This document shows positions 6,480-14,221 of a stretch of 14,221 nt of DNA, piece after piece. Origin of the DNA: Zygnema cylindricum (lineage: Eukaryota > Streptophyta > Zygnematophyceae > Zygnematales > Zygnemataceae); assembly GCA_037447655.1 (NCBI GenBank), contig JBBHKE010002998.1:23445-37665 (forward strand), in the 5' to 3' direction. The notes below the pieces were generated by a model. The model had not been told where the DNA came from, ran no database searches, and saw only the letters and a list, made by a program, of their open reading frames with translations. Each line of letters starts with the position of its first letter. Positions within the stretch are counted from its first letter, which is position 1. Made by a program: the position numbers and the translations under genes.

Positions 6480-9367
6480 CTAAACCCCACACCCCCGAAG
6501 ATCGTGGATGTGGATTGGATCTCGTGGTGGAAGATCTAGGAGGCCGCGCCTGTCATCCGCCACCGTGCTCCGCCGTAGAAGGGCCGCAGCTTGCGCTCTT
6601 TGAAGAGCTACTGATACCCGTTGACGGTAAAAAGCAACAAGAAGGCTCGGGGGAGGGCTCCCGGAGCCCCGGAAATCAGATGTCTTCTTTGCACAGTTAC
6701 GAAGGAAATCATCAAAAGACTTGTCCAAAGTACCAAAAATTTCTGCAGCAAATGGCACAAAATGGTCCGCCGGGTCTCGGTGAGCGTAATCCTTTTCCTT
6801 TGAAGTTGCTGCGTCCCGAGCCGCCACGCCTGTATGCACCGCCGCGCGAGAAGAAACGTGGGTCGCAGTCGGATCCGTGAGTACGACATCACCCAAAGTC
6901 CTCCCAGCCCCATGGAGGAAAACCAAGTCAACCCGAGGACTTCGAAGGCCGTTAGACTGGGAGCGAGGAGGTAGAACATGAGAAACTTCGCGCCTCACGG
7001 TGTAACCTGCTTCAGTGCCAATTGCAGCAATTGAGTCGCGAACCAAATCACGCGCAACAGTATGTTCACCGCCCCTGGAGCAGCGTAGTAGATGAATCCC
7101 GTCTGGGTCGATTGGGTGACTACAAACACAATGGGGTCGCCCAAGAAGAGCAGGGTGAGGCAAACCCAAACGTAGACGTAGGGCAGATGTGAACTGATCC
7201 GAAGTCAAACGAAGTGTTGAAAAAACCGGCGTGGCTTGCAACCACGCACCAGCCCCTGGTCCAGAACACGAACGCAGTCGAGCCCGCGATTGAGCAGAAG
7301 GTAGCGCGTTCAAAAGGTTATGGAATTCAGCGACTGCCAATTGCTCAGTTATGCGCTGTTGGAGATGGAAGTTCTTGTCCGAAATAAGAGTTGGAAAAGG
7401 TGGAACCTGGTTTCGTGCATTAGGCGAGAGCAGTGCACGCGCAGAGAGAAGGGTCTCATGAAAAGGAAAAAGCTTTTCCTCCACCTTAGGGACCGCCTGA
7501 GCTAGAATTGGAACGTCATCGACGATAAAGCGAGAGGTGATGGAAGGTGCCACCAAAGCCCAACTACCCAAATAGGCCGCCGGAGCAACGCTAGCCACAG
7601 GAATCAAACCTAAGCCGCCATTAGAAATAGGGAGACTTGCTTGTTGGCGGGCAAACGAGCCCTCCGGCCGATCAAAAATCCCATGCCCAACGATGTGGTG
7701 AAGCACGCTAAAAAGTTTTTCGTCAAAGTCTTTTAAAGAAGACAAAAACGGAGCCGTTGGTGGGACTGTCCGGGCGAGATATAACGGACGTTGAGCAAAA
7801 CAACGGGTGAGGATTGCAAAAGCCACTTGGGAGTCGGAGAGCTTAGGAAGGTCATCAGGGTGGGAGAGGTCCTCCAACAAAACATCGGTAACAACTTGGT
7901 TAACAAAGGATGGGGTTCCGATAGGGGATCCTAAAACTTTAATCCCCCCCGTTGAAGACGCAACTCAAAAACCCATAGGGACAGGGTAGTCGGAAGGTAA
8001 GCCTTGGGGGGACCACGCCACACATTTAGATGGCTTAACTGATAAGCCGATCTTAGAAAGTTCCTCTGCAAAATGGGCGAAGGCAGCCAAAACTTGGTCT
8101 CGGGGATCGACAATATGCGTATCATCCGCAATCAAAGGGAATAAACAACCAGGAAAAGCCGCAGCAGAGTCACTTAATGCTTGAAGGTGAGCCAAAGCAA
8201 AAAGGGGTGCTCCCAAAGGATCACCATGGCGAGTGCCAGTTGCAGATTCTAAGGTGGCAACATCACCAAACAGACCGCCTAGAGGAAAGATGAGGGGGCT
8301 TGGACGAGAATAAAAGGCACGCACAAAAGGGAAAATGTGGTTAATCGGCGATGGTGCATGCCTTAATTCTCGAAAGATAGCATTACGATTGACTGTGTTA
8401 AAAGCGTTGGCAACATCCACTTGAAGGACCACCCAATCTGGATGGAGATCCAAAAGAGCACGAAGGCCATGAACAACTGCCTCAAAACCCCCCCTAGTAG
8501 CAACTCCAAACTGATGCGGTGTAAAATGGTCATGGAAGGCCCCTTGAAGTTGAATACACATCGCAGGAGCCACCAAACGGTACAAAACTTCTCCAATAGC
8601 AATAGGGCGAATGCCGCCGGCAGGTTTCGAAACAGCTACAAGACGTGCCGCAGAGAGAAGAGGTACAACATGATGAGGGACGTGCCCCCGAGCCACCCCA
8701 GAAGCCACTTTAAAAAGAAGGTCAAAACCCTGAGAAGGGGTCTTAGGGGGAAATACATCCCGCAAGAGCTCATAAACCATGCCAGATGGGCCTCCAGCTG
8801 AATGATGAAGAGATCAAATCAAATCTTTTGTAAAAGCTTCTCGCTCCAACTCAAAAGACTCGAGTGGATCATGCACCTCAACGAAAGGAAGGAGCTCGTC
8901 ACGGGCAAGAGGATGGAGCAAACGCAAAGCTTCAACTGTTGCCTTTGAAGACGGAGATGGGGTGAAAGGTCTAAGAGCACGAGCAACTCGAGGAAACTCT
9001 CCAGAACGACCAAGATGGACAGCTCGGTGTAGTCTGCCGTGGAGCCTGGTAATGGGGCATGACGCTTGGGAGGGGACATGGAAAGACCTATGGCACGATC
9101 CGTGTGCTCTTGTTGCAATGACTCCCAATCCCCCCTCAAAAATCGTTGGCAACGAGCTTTTGTCTCACGAGCCCCGCTCGCACCCCCCCTTGAAGGCAAA
9201 ACCAAAACCCAAAGAGGAAACAAAAAGAGTAAGTGCCACGCCGCGTCGTTGGCGATGTCTTCAGCCAATAAGGCTAAAGGGAGTCGAAGAGCCGCTTGGA
9301 CAGAATCACGAAGATTGCTCGGGATACGAGTGTACAATCGAGGGCGTGGATAGCCCAAATGGTAAAG
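6480..9367 (-). pseudogene. Reverse transcriptase with Cys/His motif and endonuclease-like region, broken
   Basis: The product would copy element RNA at a nicked target site. From the N-terminus: a conserved pre-RT part with FPLWVLVLPSRGG (about 9220); a finger segment with RLVAVSKPAGGIRPIAIGE (about 8645-8590); RT motif A VDVANAFN with Asp near 8415; motif B RHGDPLG; and motif C ADD near 8125, so the catalytic Asps are kept. Then LPISNGGLGL (about 7630), SGPGAGAWL, a Cys/His motif CxC-x9-H-x3-C-x5-H (about 7130-7060), RVDLVF followed by GDVVLTDP (about 6925-6870) and FVPFAAEIFG, resembling the PD-(D/E)XK restriction-like endonuclease region of R2-type elements. Damage: TGA at 8816-8814, TGA at 7967-7965 (frame unchanged across both), and a frameshift between about 9094 and 9047. 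The N-terminal part is absent. Family homology is certain; clade (R2/Dong-like, CRE or Utopia) is not. Confidence 0.92.
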
Positions 9368-9368
9368 G

Positions 9369-9422
9369 CGATAAAGGCGCCGACCAAAGGCCTACCATAA
9401 AAACGCCTACTTTTGAACTATG
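9369..9422. mobile_element. Target duplication and distal part of the second right end
   Basis: CGATAAAG (9369-9376) is the retrotransposon's target duplication. The sequence then continues as 5568-5613 does in the other copy and ends in CTATG at 9422, followed by GTCAAATC. Confidence 0.88.
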
Positions 9423-9424
9423 GT

Positions 9425-9448
9425 CAAATCACCTCGCGAGGTGATTTG
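9425..9448. repeat. 24-bp perfect palindrome
   Basis: The core is CACCTCGCGAGGTG, extended symmetrically by CAAAT and ATTTG. The target duplication of the 8-bp-type transposon overlaps the left six bases of the palindrome, so that element inserted at its edge. Sister palindromes are at 2520-2540 and 3102-3125. Confidence 0.88.
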
Positions 9449-9558
9449 AAATAAAGTCCAATTAGGTGAGCGAATAGTCAGACGCTGTCGCACCTTACGG
9501 ATTTTTTTTACAATTTTTGTGCGCGGAGTACCAACAAAAAAAACACACTGCACGTTTA

Positions 9559-9721
9559 CAGCCTGTGCGTACTGTTATCCCTGCGGTGATTTCCGTACAG
9601 GGCCGTCTCTCTCAAATACACGTGTCTTCACATGCATGTTTCCAGCCTGTGCGTACTGTTTTCCCTGCGCTGATTTCCGTACAGGGCCGTCTCTCTCAAA
9701 TACACGTGTCTTCACACATAC
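9559..9721 (+). repeat. 84-bp tandem duplication
   Basis: CAGCCTGTGCGTACTGTT starts at 9559 and again at 9643. The rest of the unit, including TTCCGTACAGGGCCGTCTCT and ACACGTGTCTTCACA, follows in both with only a few differences. The relative at about 3230-3260 has a single unit. Confidence 0.88.
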
Positions 9722-10275
9722 GGCGTAGGAAAAACATCGGGCACCTGTCGGCAAGTGGGGAAACGAAAAACGAAACCGCAATTTTGTGCGACAGCAAAAG
9801 GGTTTCGACACGTCGACAATGTGGTGTACGGACATTACGAAGTCACCAAAATTGTACAATGTGCGGAGAGACGCCTCAAAGTGAAGCGGAGTGGAAGTTT
9901 CGCCTCATTTTGTGTACCACTTCATCTGTCACATTGTTTTTTACACGTCTACGTAAGTCACTTTTTTAAGTGACAAGTTATTTGCGTTTACATCCGAATG
10001 CTCTGAAAGCTGTACGGAGAATCTTCCCTAAAAAACAAAGTAACAAGACTAAGTTTCAGCTACATGCGAAAGTACCCTTAATTATCTTTCCGCCCATTAA
10101 AGCATATTTTATCCGTACACACTTGTCCAATTTTCAGTTAGAGACCGCCAATCGGAAGCTGAGAGTCCTACCTTTCAATCGCAACCGTCAGATACACAAT
10201 TCGATAAGTGTGTACGGAGAAAAGATGTTTTAAGTGGCGAAAAAAACATTAACTCTAATAGCGATTCGCGGTGTA

Positions 10276-10907
10276 GCGAGCATTTTTCGTCCTTTTGCTC
10301 TCAAACATAATTTCTGACCAATAGAAATCTGTTATTTGACTCTTTATTACATTCAACTGTAGCTTAACGAAGGGCTCTCCGTTACAGTTGACATTTGACC
10401 TAACAAGATATTTATTTGTCGTTAATACTTGACAGGCTGTCTGTACGACTGACGTTTTTTTCTGTAACTTTTTAATGAATTTTCTTGACTTTTTTGTCGT
10501 TTAGTATTTTGCCTTTTTCTCTACCGTGCGTGCATTTTATAAAATACATACTGTATCGTACTTTTTGACTTTTACTGTTCTAATGTCCTATTCCGCACTA
10601 AACGACGGTGCGGAACACGTGTCCAAAAAAATCGAGAAAGATCTCGTTGCCTGCTGCTTTTAGTACACCTTTTTGTCGTTTTGTGAAAATATAATTTGTT
10701 GTATTCATAGCTGGCAGCTGCGGCAAAGTCAAAATTTCCGGAATATTTTGTCGTTTTAACCGTTATGCAGGATTCAAAAAACGTGAGAACGTCCAAAAAA
10801 AATGTCACGATTTACCTCTTTGTACCCGTTAATTTTGAGAAATTATTAGGTCGCTGACTGGCGCCACAGGAATCGGATACGTCACATTGTCGTATTTAGT
10901 TATTTAC
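10276..10907. other. Unassigned AT-rich interval
   Basis: No gene or transposon end is supported. A motif like TTTTTGTCGTTT recurs (about 10488, 10672 and 10747). The minus frame at 10572-10808 has no recognisable content. Confidence 0.4.
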
Positions 10908-10909
10908 TA

Positions 10910-11403
10910 CACCGCGAATCGTAATTAGAGTAATGAAAAAATTAGAATACAAAAACTAAAAAAAAAAATTAGAGTAATGAGCGCTAATTTATGTGATAGA
11001 GCTGTTTCAACTATGAAGTTTACTCTAATTTATTTAAGTATTCTAATTTGGCACGCTAATATCCTCTACTGTAAAAAAGGTTTTTTTACAGAATTTGGCA
11101 AAACGTACAGTTTATCGTCACTATGACGTTTTCACTACGTGGTTTGTTAAAACGCAGTTACATGATAATGGCCTGTATTAAATCATTATTTGTACTTTTT
11201 GTTAAAATACAATTTTGCACAGTCGGAGGTCTGCCATTCCACACTATTTAAAACGAATCTATATTAGAATTAAAAACGCTAATTAAACTTTACCTTAAAT
11301 AGAATAATGAAAAAATTAGAATCATTTACTCTATTTCATGTGATAGAGTCGAAATTTCGAGCGACCGAATTAGAGTAATTTACTCTAGTTACGATTCGCG
11401 GTG
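10910..11403. mobile_element. 494-bp MITE sharing the CACCGCGAATCG ends
   Basis: CACCGCGAATCGTAA at the left and its complement TTACGATTCGCGGTG at the right are flanked by TA on both sides (10908-10909 and 11404-11405). The subterminal regions carry repeats such as ATTAGAGTAATGA and TGATAGAG on both sides. The interior is unrelated to the 218-bp group, so only the ends are shared, as expected for different passengers of one transposase. No coding sequence is seen. Confidence 0.88.
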
Positions 11404-11405
11404 TA

Positions 11406-11875
11406 GCTTCTTGGCGCTAAAAACAAAATATTTTTAATTTATTCGAAGGGACGCCTAACTTTTAGTACCGTACAGGGTAAACAAATTGAAATATTTTCCG
11501 ACGAAAATTTGAAATTTCTCCCTAAAAAAGCAAGTAAACGACAACAAAGTATGCATAAAGAGACACAAATGATAGCATCACCGTAAAGTTCTATACCTTA
11601 CAGTCTTGTTCCGTACTGTACTGTTCTTTAGCTAACAAGAAGTCTCGAGAAGTCAAGAAGCTATTTTCTTCACCTACGCAGTCTCCCAAAATTAGAATAA
11701 AAAAAAATCGCCGAACTCGGCTCGTACCTTTAAGTTCTGGAACATAGCTGTACTGTTGTAGCACCTGTACAGAACCTGTAAACATGTACGATGCTTGTAA
11801 GGCATATACAAAAGTGTGCGTAATTGTAATGAAAGATATGCAGCAGCTGTACGGATCACCTTGAATCAGTATAAG
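11406..11875. other. Unassigned interval
   Basis: AT-rich sequence with no supported gene. A 115-codon minus frame (11591-11938) contains hydrophobic stretches, but it begins inside the neighbouring transposon and has no recognisable domain, so I leave it uncalled. Confidence 0.4.
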
Positions 11876-11883
11876 CGTAAAAG

Positions 11884-12171
11884 CATAGTTCAAAAGTAGG
11901 TGAAAGTAGGCCCGCCAATATGCTGTTATGAAAAACATACAATATGACCTTAAGACCCATGTTGTATTCGGACCTATTCGACCAATTTAAACATCGGACC
12001 AAGGGTGGACCAATTAAAACATTCGACCAAAATTGTTATTTACACCGTCAGATTTGACGATCGGACGGTAACTGATCAAAGTAGGATCTAAAGATCACAG
12101 GCCCATAACTCAACTTACGATAAAGGCGCCGACCAAAGGCCTACCATAGAAACGCCTACTTTTGACCTATG
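11884..12171. mobile_element. 288-bp MITE, copy B of the 8-bp-duplication family
   Basis: CATAGTTCAAAAGTAGG at the left and CCTACTTTTGACCTATG at the right (one mismatch) bound a unit homologous to 5338-5613, with several small deletions and a local duplication of the GGACCAATT...AACAT segment near 11975-12025. Flanks GTAAAAG (11877-11883) and GTAAAAA (12172-12178) look like a decayed 7-8 bp duplication. It is more diverged than the copies in the nest. Confidence 0.85.
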
Positions 12172-12252
12172 GTAAAAACTAAAAGTTGGAGGTTACGTGA
12201 ACGATTGTAAACCGCAGAAAAAAAATAGGTACCGTTAGGAAACAGACAAGTG

Positions 12253-12474
12253 CACCGAATATCGCTATTAGTATTGATCATTTTTGCGCCACTTAAAACA
12301 ACTTTTCTCCGTACACACTTGTCCGATTTTCAGTTTGAGACCGCCAATGGAAAGCTGAGACTCTTGCCTTTCAATCGCAACCGTCAGATCTACGAACCGG
12401 CATGCGTGTAAGGAGAAAAGATGGTTTAAAGAGGCGAAAGAAACATGAACAGTAATAACGATGTATTAACGGTG
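12253..12474. mobile_element. 222-bp palindromic MITE, CACCGCGAATCG family, copy 3
   Basis: It starts CACCGAATATCGCTATTAG and ends in GGTG, followed by TA at 12475-12476. The arms contain CTTTTCTCCGTACACACTTG and a decayed complement (GCGTGTAAGGAGAAAAGATG). The centre matches the copies at 1606-1823 (opposite orientation) and 10081-10273 (same orientation). Its ends are more degraded than those of copy 1, so it is probably older. Confidence 0.8.
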
Positions 12475-12477
12475 TAG

Positions 12478-12797
12478 TGTTTTTTTATCAGTTAGTTTTT
12501 TAAAGTTAAGTATTTCATCAGTTAGTGTTATTAAAATTATCAGTTAGTATTTTTAATAATATTTTATATTTCGGGCCAAATTAAAAAAAAAAAAAAAAAT
12601 ACCACTTAGAAAAGAATAATAAAAAGAGTTAAGTTAAAGGAAAAAGGAAAGAAGAGGTTTGTGCAAAAAAATTGTGCAAAAGTAGATGAAAATTTCAGCT
12701 GACTTTTATTATTTTTTTCGCATTTTAACTTTTTCCTTATAAAATTAATCTAAAATATCCATTCCCCCAAAAACGTCGGTATCCGATTCCCCATTTT
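12478..12797. repeat. Low-complexity region with short repeats and a 17-A run
   Basis: ATCAGTTAGT occurs three times (12487, 12517 and 12539) in T/A-rich context, followed by a run of 17 A at 12583-12599. The rest is AT-rich with no gene. Confidence 0.6.
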
Positions 12798-12958
12798 ATA
12801 ATAATAAATAATAATAATAACAAAAATATTCATAATAGTAATAGTAATAATAATAACAACAATAATAGTAATAGTAATAATAATAACAACAATAATAGTA
12901 ATAATAATAATTAGGAATAATAATAGTCATAATAGTATTAATTACTACTAATAATAAA
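12798..12958. repeat. Interrupted AAT/TAA microsatellite
   Basis: The stretch is mostly AAT/TAG/AAC triplets. A 30-bp block (AATAATAGTAATAGTAATAA and onward) is repeated twice in tandem around 12840-12900, and the end becomes TTA/ACT. It precedes the possible first exon at 13031. Confidence 0.85.
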
Positions 12959-13030
12959 AATATTTATAGTAATTATATCTGAAACCTTTTCTGTTTTGAT
13001 TTAACAAATTTTTCGAGCTTCGACTGAAAA

Positions 13031-13431
13031 ATGCATTTAAAAAAAGCTGTTTTTTTAATACCCATTTTTTTTTCGTATTTTTTGGGGACCGAATCACGAC
13101 CTGCGGTTAATGTACGGACATTTTTCCCACGTTCCGGAATTTCCGGATCCAATGAAAGAAAGACACGTGGCATTGTTTTACAAAGTGAAGAGATTCTTGT
13201 GACATCTGTCTCAGGACAAAAAAAAATCGAAAAAAATGACCATAATGGGTTAGAAGGAGGAAGGGAAAATAAAATATATTTTGAAAAAAATGTAAAGGAT
13301 TATGAAAATTTCTTGGAGAAAAAAAAAATTGAATTTGAAAATTTCTCAGAGAAGAAAAATGAATTTGAAAATGATCGGCGGTCGCTTTCGGATTCGTCAC
13401 AAATTATGATTAAAGAAAAACCAAAAGATGG
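13031..13431 (+). CDS. First coding exon of a putative secreted protein (partial)
   Basis: The ATG has A at -3 and opens a frame with a clear signal peptide: basic MHLKK, hydrophobic AVFLIPIFFSYFL, then GTES with a likely cut after residue 22. The mature part begins RPAVNVRTFFPRSG and has an RKTRG furin-like site near residue 45. From about residue 70 it becomes Lys/Glu/Asn-rich with a repeated (F)ENF-x-EKK-x-EFEN pattern, perhaps a coiled coil. Coding ends at a strong donor, G/GTAAGT, at 13431/13432, leaving a phase-2 intron (401 nt, 133 codons plus two bases). The protein is not recognised; a secreted peptide precursor or the ectodomain start of a membrane protein are both possible. The overlapping minus frame (13107-13400) is a shadow. 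Confidence 0.6.
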
Positions 13432-14221
13432 GTAAGTTTTTTTTTTTTTTGGTTTATTATTATTATTATTTTTGGTTAAGATTTTACATTATGACACATT
13501 TTCGAGGAAATTTCTGTTTAAATTTTGTTTTTTGGTCACTTTTTTTTTTGTATCATTCATTTGGATTCAAAATTTTGATAATTTAAGGCTTAGATTTTAA
13601 AATTTAGAGGAAACAAAAGTTGAAAAATTGAGATTGTAAAGCATATTTGTCAATTTGTGAAAGCCTGAGGAAGTAATTTTAAGAAAAAGGCATATGATTT
13701 TTAGCCTTATTTATCTCAAAATTTGCAAATATTCCTTGATGCATTTATTTATTTTTGTTTGGAATGAAATCTACATTTAAATTTTTGTCAATTGTTAATT
13801 CACTGATTTCAAAATTTCAATGTCTGATGTCCAATCATTGTGATTTAAAAAAAAAAAAAAAAAACCCTTTTCTACGATTTTTTTTTGTGACATTGAATTT
13901 TGGATTTTTAAATACTGAATCTTCTAAATCTCAACAAATTCCAAGTTTTTCGTGCATGTCTTATTTTTTTTTTCTTTTTTTGAAGTCTCACAAATGTTAT
14001 GCCGATTTCCCAAATTTCATTGTCAGTATCTAATGTCAATTTCCAATCCTTGATTGTCTTTACCAATCATCAATTTTCAATTCCCCAATTCTTAAATTCC
14101 AATTCTTCATTTTCCAATTCTTAAATTCCAATTTTTAATTTCCAATTCTTAAATTCCAATTCCTAAATTCCAATTCTTAAATTCCTATTCTTAAATTCCA
14201 ATTCTTAAATTCCAATTCTTA
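13432..14221 (+). other. Start of a long intron (partial)
   Basis: This begins GTAAGTTTTTTTT and stays T-rich with no strong coding frame. It holds a TTATTATTATT run (about 13453-13470), an 18-A run near 13847-13864 and, at the end, a 14-bp tandem repeat. No acceptor is assigned before the window ends. The frame at 13755-14033 is Phe/Ser-rich low-complexity sequence and is not called. Confidence 0.5.
14085..14221 (+). repeat. 14-bp tandem repeat ATTCCAATTCTTAA, running off the window
   Basis: About ten units of ATTCCAATTCTTAA with occasional substitutions and small length changes fill the last 137 bases. Looser relatives (CAATTTTCAATTCC) begin near 14030. The right edge is cut by the window. 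Confidence 0.88.

Larger units (their letters stand above)
6265..9368 (-). mobile_element. Innermost level: 5'-truncated non-LTR retrotransposon
   Basis: CGATAAAG occurs immediately before (6257-6264) and after (9369-9376) this 3.1-kb block, and the flanks rejoin into a sequence matching 5448-5613, so both borders are exact. On the minus strand it has a coding region (9367-6480), a 3' UTR of about 215 bp and an AATAAA signal close to the 3' end, ending in CTTCTT rather than poly(A). The reading frame is already open at the 5' border, so the start is missing, as expected from incomplete reverse transcription. It is clearly GC-richer than the surrounding DNA. Confidence 0.93.
5338..9422. mobile_element. 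Third level of the nest: transposon with 8-bp duplication and duplicated right end
   Basis: The outer ends CATAGTTCAAAAGTAGG (5338-5354) and its complement (9406-9422) are a perfect 17-bp inverted repeat flanked by exact GTCAAATC duplications. Inside are a complete 276-bp MITE-like unit (5338-5613), a unique segment (5614-6144) and a second copy of the right 166 bp (6145-6264 plus 9377-9422), which is split by a retrotransposon. The two 166-bp right ends look identical by eye. An 8-bp duplication fits hAT or P superfamilies; the CA...TG termini do not decide between them. No transposase domain is recognisable. Confidence 0.85.
5099..10077. mobile_element. Second level of the nest: PIF/Harbinger-like non-autonomous element
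   Basis: Perfect 16-bp inverted repeats GGGTACTTTCGCATGT (5099-5114) and ACATGCGAAAGTACCC (10062-10077) are flanked by TTA on both sides (5096-5098 and 10078-10080), the classic PIF/Harbinger TWA duplication. Without the 4.1-kb insertion it is about 886 bp. 5099-5329 matches 2867-3100, and after the insertion 9431-9600 matches the continuation at 3107-3270. This proves the two parts were once joined and gives an empty-site relative for the insertion. The frames at 9517-9973 fall in this element and its tandem duplication and show no recognisable protein. Confidence 0.88.
5075..10273. mobile_element. Outermost level of the nest: palindromic MITE, CACCGCGAATCG family, copy 2
   Basis: The left end CACCTTGAATCG (5075-5086) and right end CGATTCGCGGTG (10262-10273) are separated by 5 kb. 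After removing 5099-10080 (the inner element plus one TTA), the parts sum to 217 bp, against 218 bp for the intact copy at 1606-1823. The piece after 10078 aligns with the interior of the other copies, including CCGTACACACTTG and CTTTCAATCGCAACCGTCAG. TA borders both ends (5073-5074 and 10274-10275). Orientation agrees with the copy at 12253-12474 and is opposite to 1606-1823. It is the oldest element in the nest by stratigraphy. Confidence 0.85.

Noticed and set aside
6515-6979. Plus-strand and second minus-strand frames over the retrotransposon
   Set aside because: They are shadows of the coding frame. The RT, Cys/His and endonuclease-like motifs lie only in the single minus frame.
8421-9444. 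Plus-strand frames of 95-160 codons
   Set aside because: They lie opposite the RT coding region and its 5' part and read with no recognisable motif.
9517-9973. Cys/Thr-rich plus-strand frames of 69-150 codons
   Set aside because: They translate an 84-bp tandem duplication and repeat arms inside a non-autonomous element; the repeated peptide is explained by the DNA repeat.
11591-11938. Minus frame of 115 codons with hydrophobic segments
   Set aside because: It starts inside the MITE at 11884 and has no recognisable domain or supporting splice signals.
13755-14033. Frame of 92 codons downstream of the secreted-protein exon
   Set aside because: It is Phe/Ser/Lys low-complexity sequence from T-rich and A-rich intron DNA and includes a poly-Lys run from an 18-A tract.

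Overview
This window looks like AT-rich nuclear DNA of a eukaryote, probably an invertebrate animal, but the species cannot be told from it. The signs are long T-rich and A-rich intergenic DNA, intron-type splice signals, microsatellites, and many short transposons with terminal inverted repeats (TIRs). There is no bacterial gene organisation. Almost all of the central 9 kb is transposon DNA.

Layout: 1-508 is non-coding, ending in a splice-acceptor-like tract. 509-799 is a possible terminal coding exon of an unknown gene. 1181-1410 is a GC-richer insert with a 23-T run, possibly a retrocopy on the minus strand. 1555-4356 is a cluster of elements with TAA target duplications: a left end at 1555, one element at 1858-2777 and a longer foldback-like one at 2781-4356. 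A 218-bp palindromic MITE (1606-1823) has landed in the first. 4510-4984 is another MITE, packed with TATCG/CGATA words. 5075-10273 is a four-level nest, described below. 10910-11403, 11884-12171 and 12253-12474 are three more MITEs related to parts of the nest. 12478-13030 is simple-repeat DNA. 13031-13431 is a plausible first coding exon of a secreted protein, followed by the start of its intron, which runs off the window through a 14-bp tandem repeat.

The nest, from outside in, rests on target-site duplications seen directly in the sequence. (1) A TA-flanked palindromic MITE, 5075-10273, is 217 bp once its contents are removed; its sister copy at 1606-1823 is 218 bp. (2) Inside it, a PIF/Harbinger-like non-autonomous element, 5099-10077, has perfect 16-bp TIRs and TTA on both sides. 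(3) Inside that, an element with 17-bp TIRs and an exact 8-bp duplication GTCAAATC spans 5338-9422. It carries two right ends (166 bp each, identical by eye) around a unique 531-bp segment that may be captured DNA. (4) Inside its second right end is a 5'-truncated non-LTR retrotransposon on the minus strand, 6265-9368, with 8-bp duplication CGATAAAG. It encodes a reverse transcriptase, a Cys/His motif and a restriction-like endonuclease-type region, and is broken by two TGA codons and one frameshift.

The DNA elements appear to be non-autonomous: no transposase gene was recognised, so they would have been moved by enzymes encoded elsewhere. The only certain protein-coding homology is the retrotransposon. 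The two flanking exons are predictions from splice-site and reading-frame evidence.
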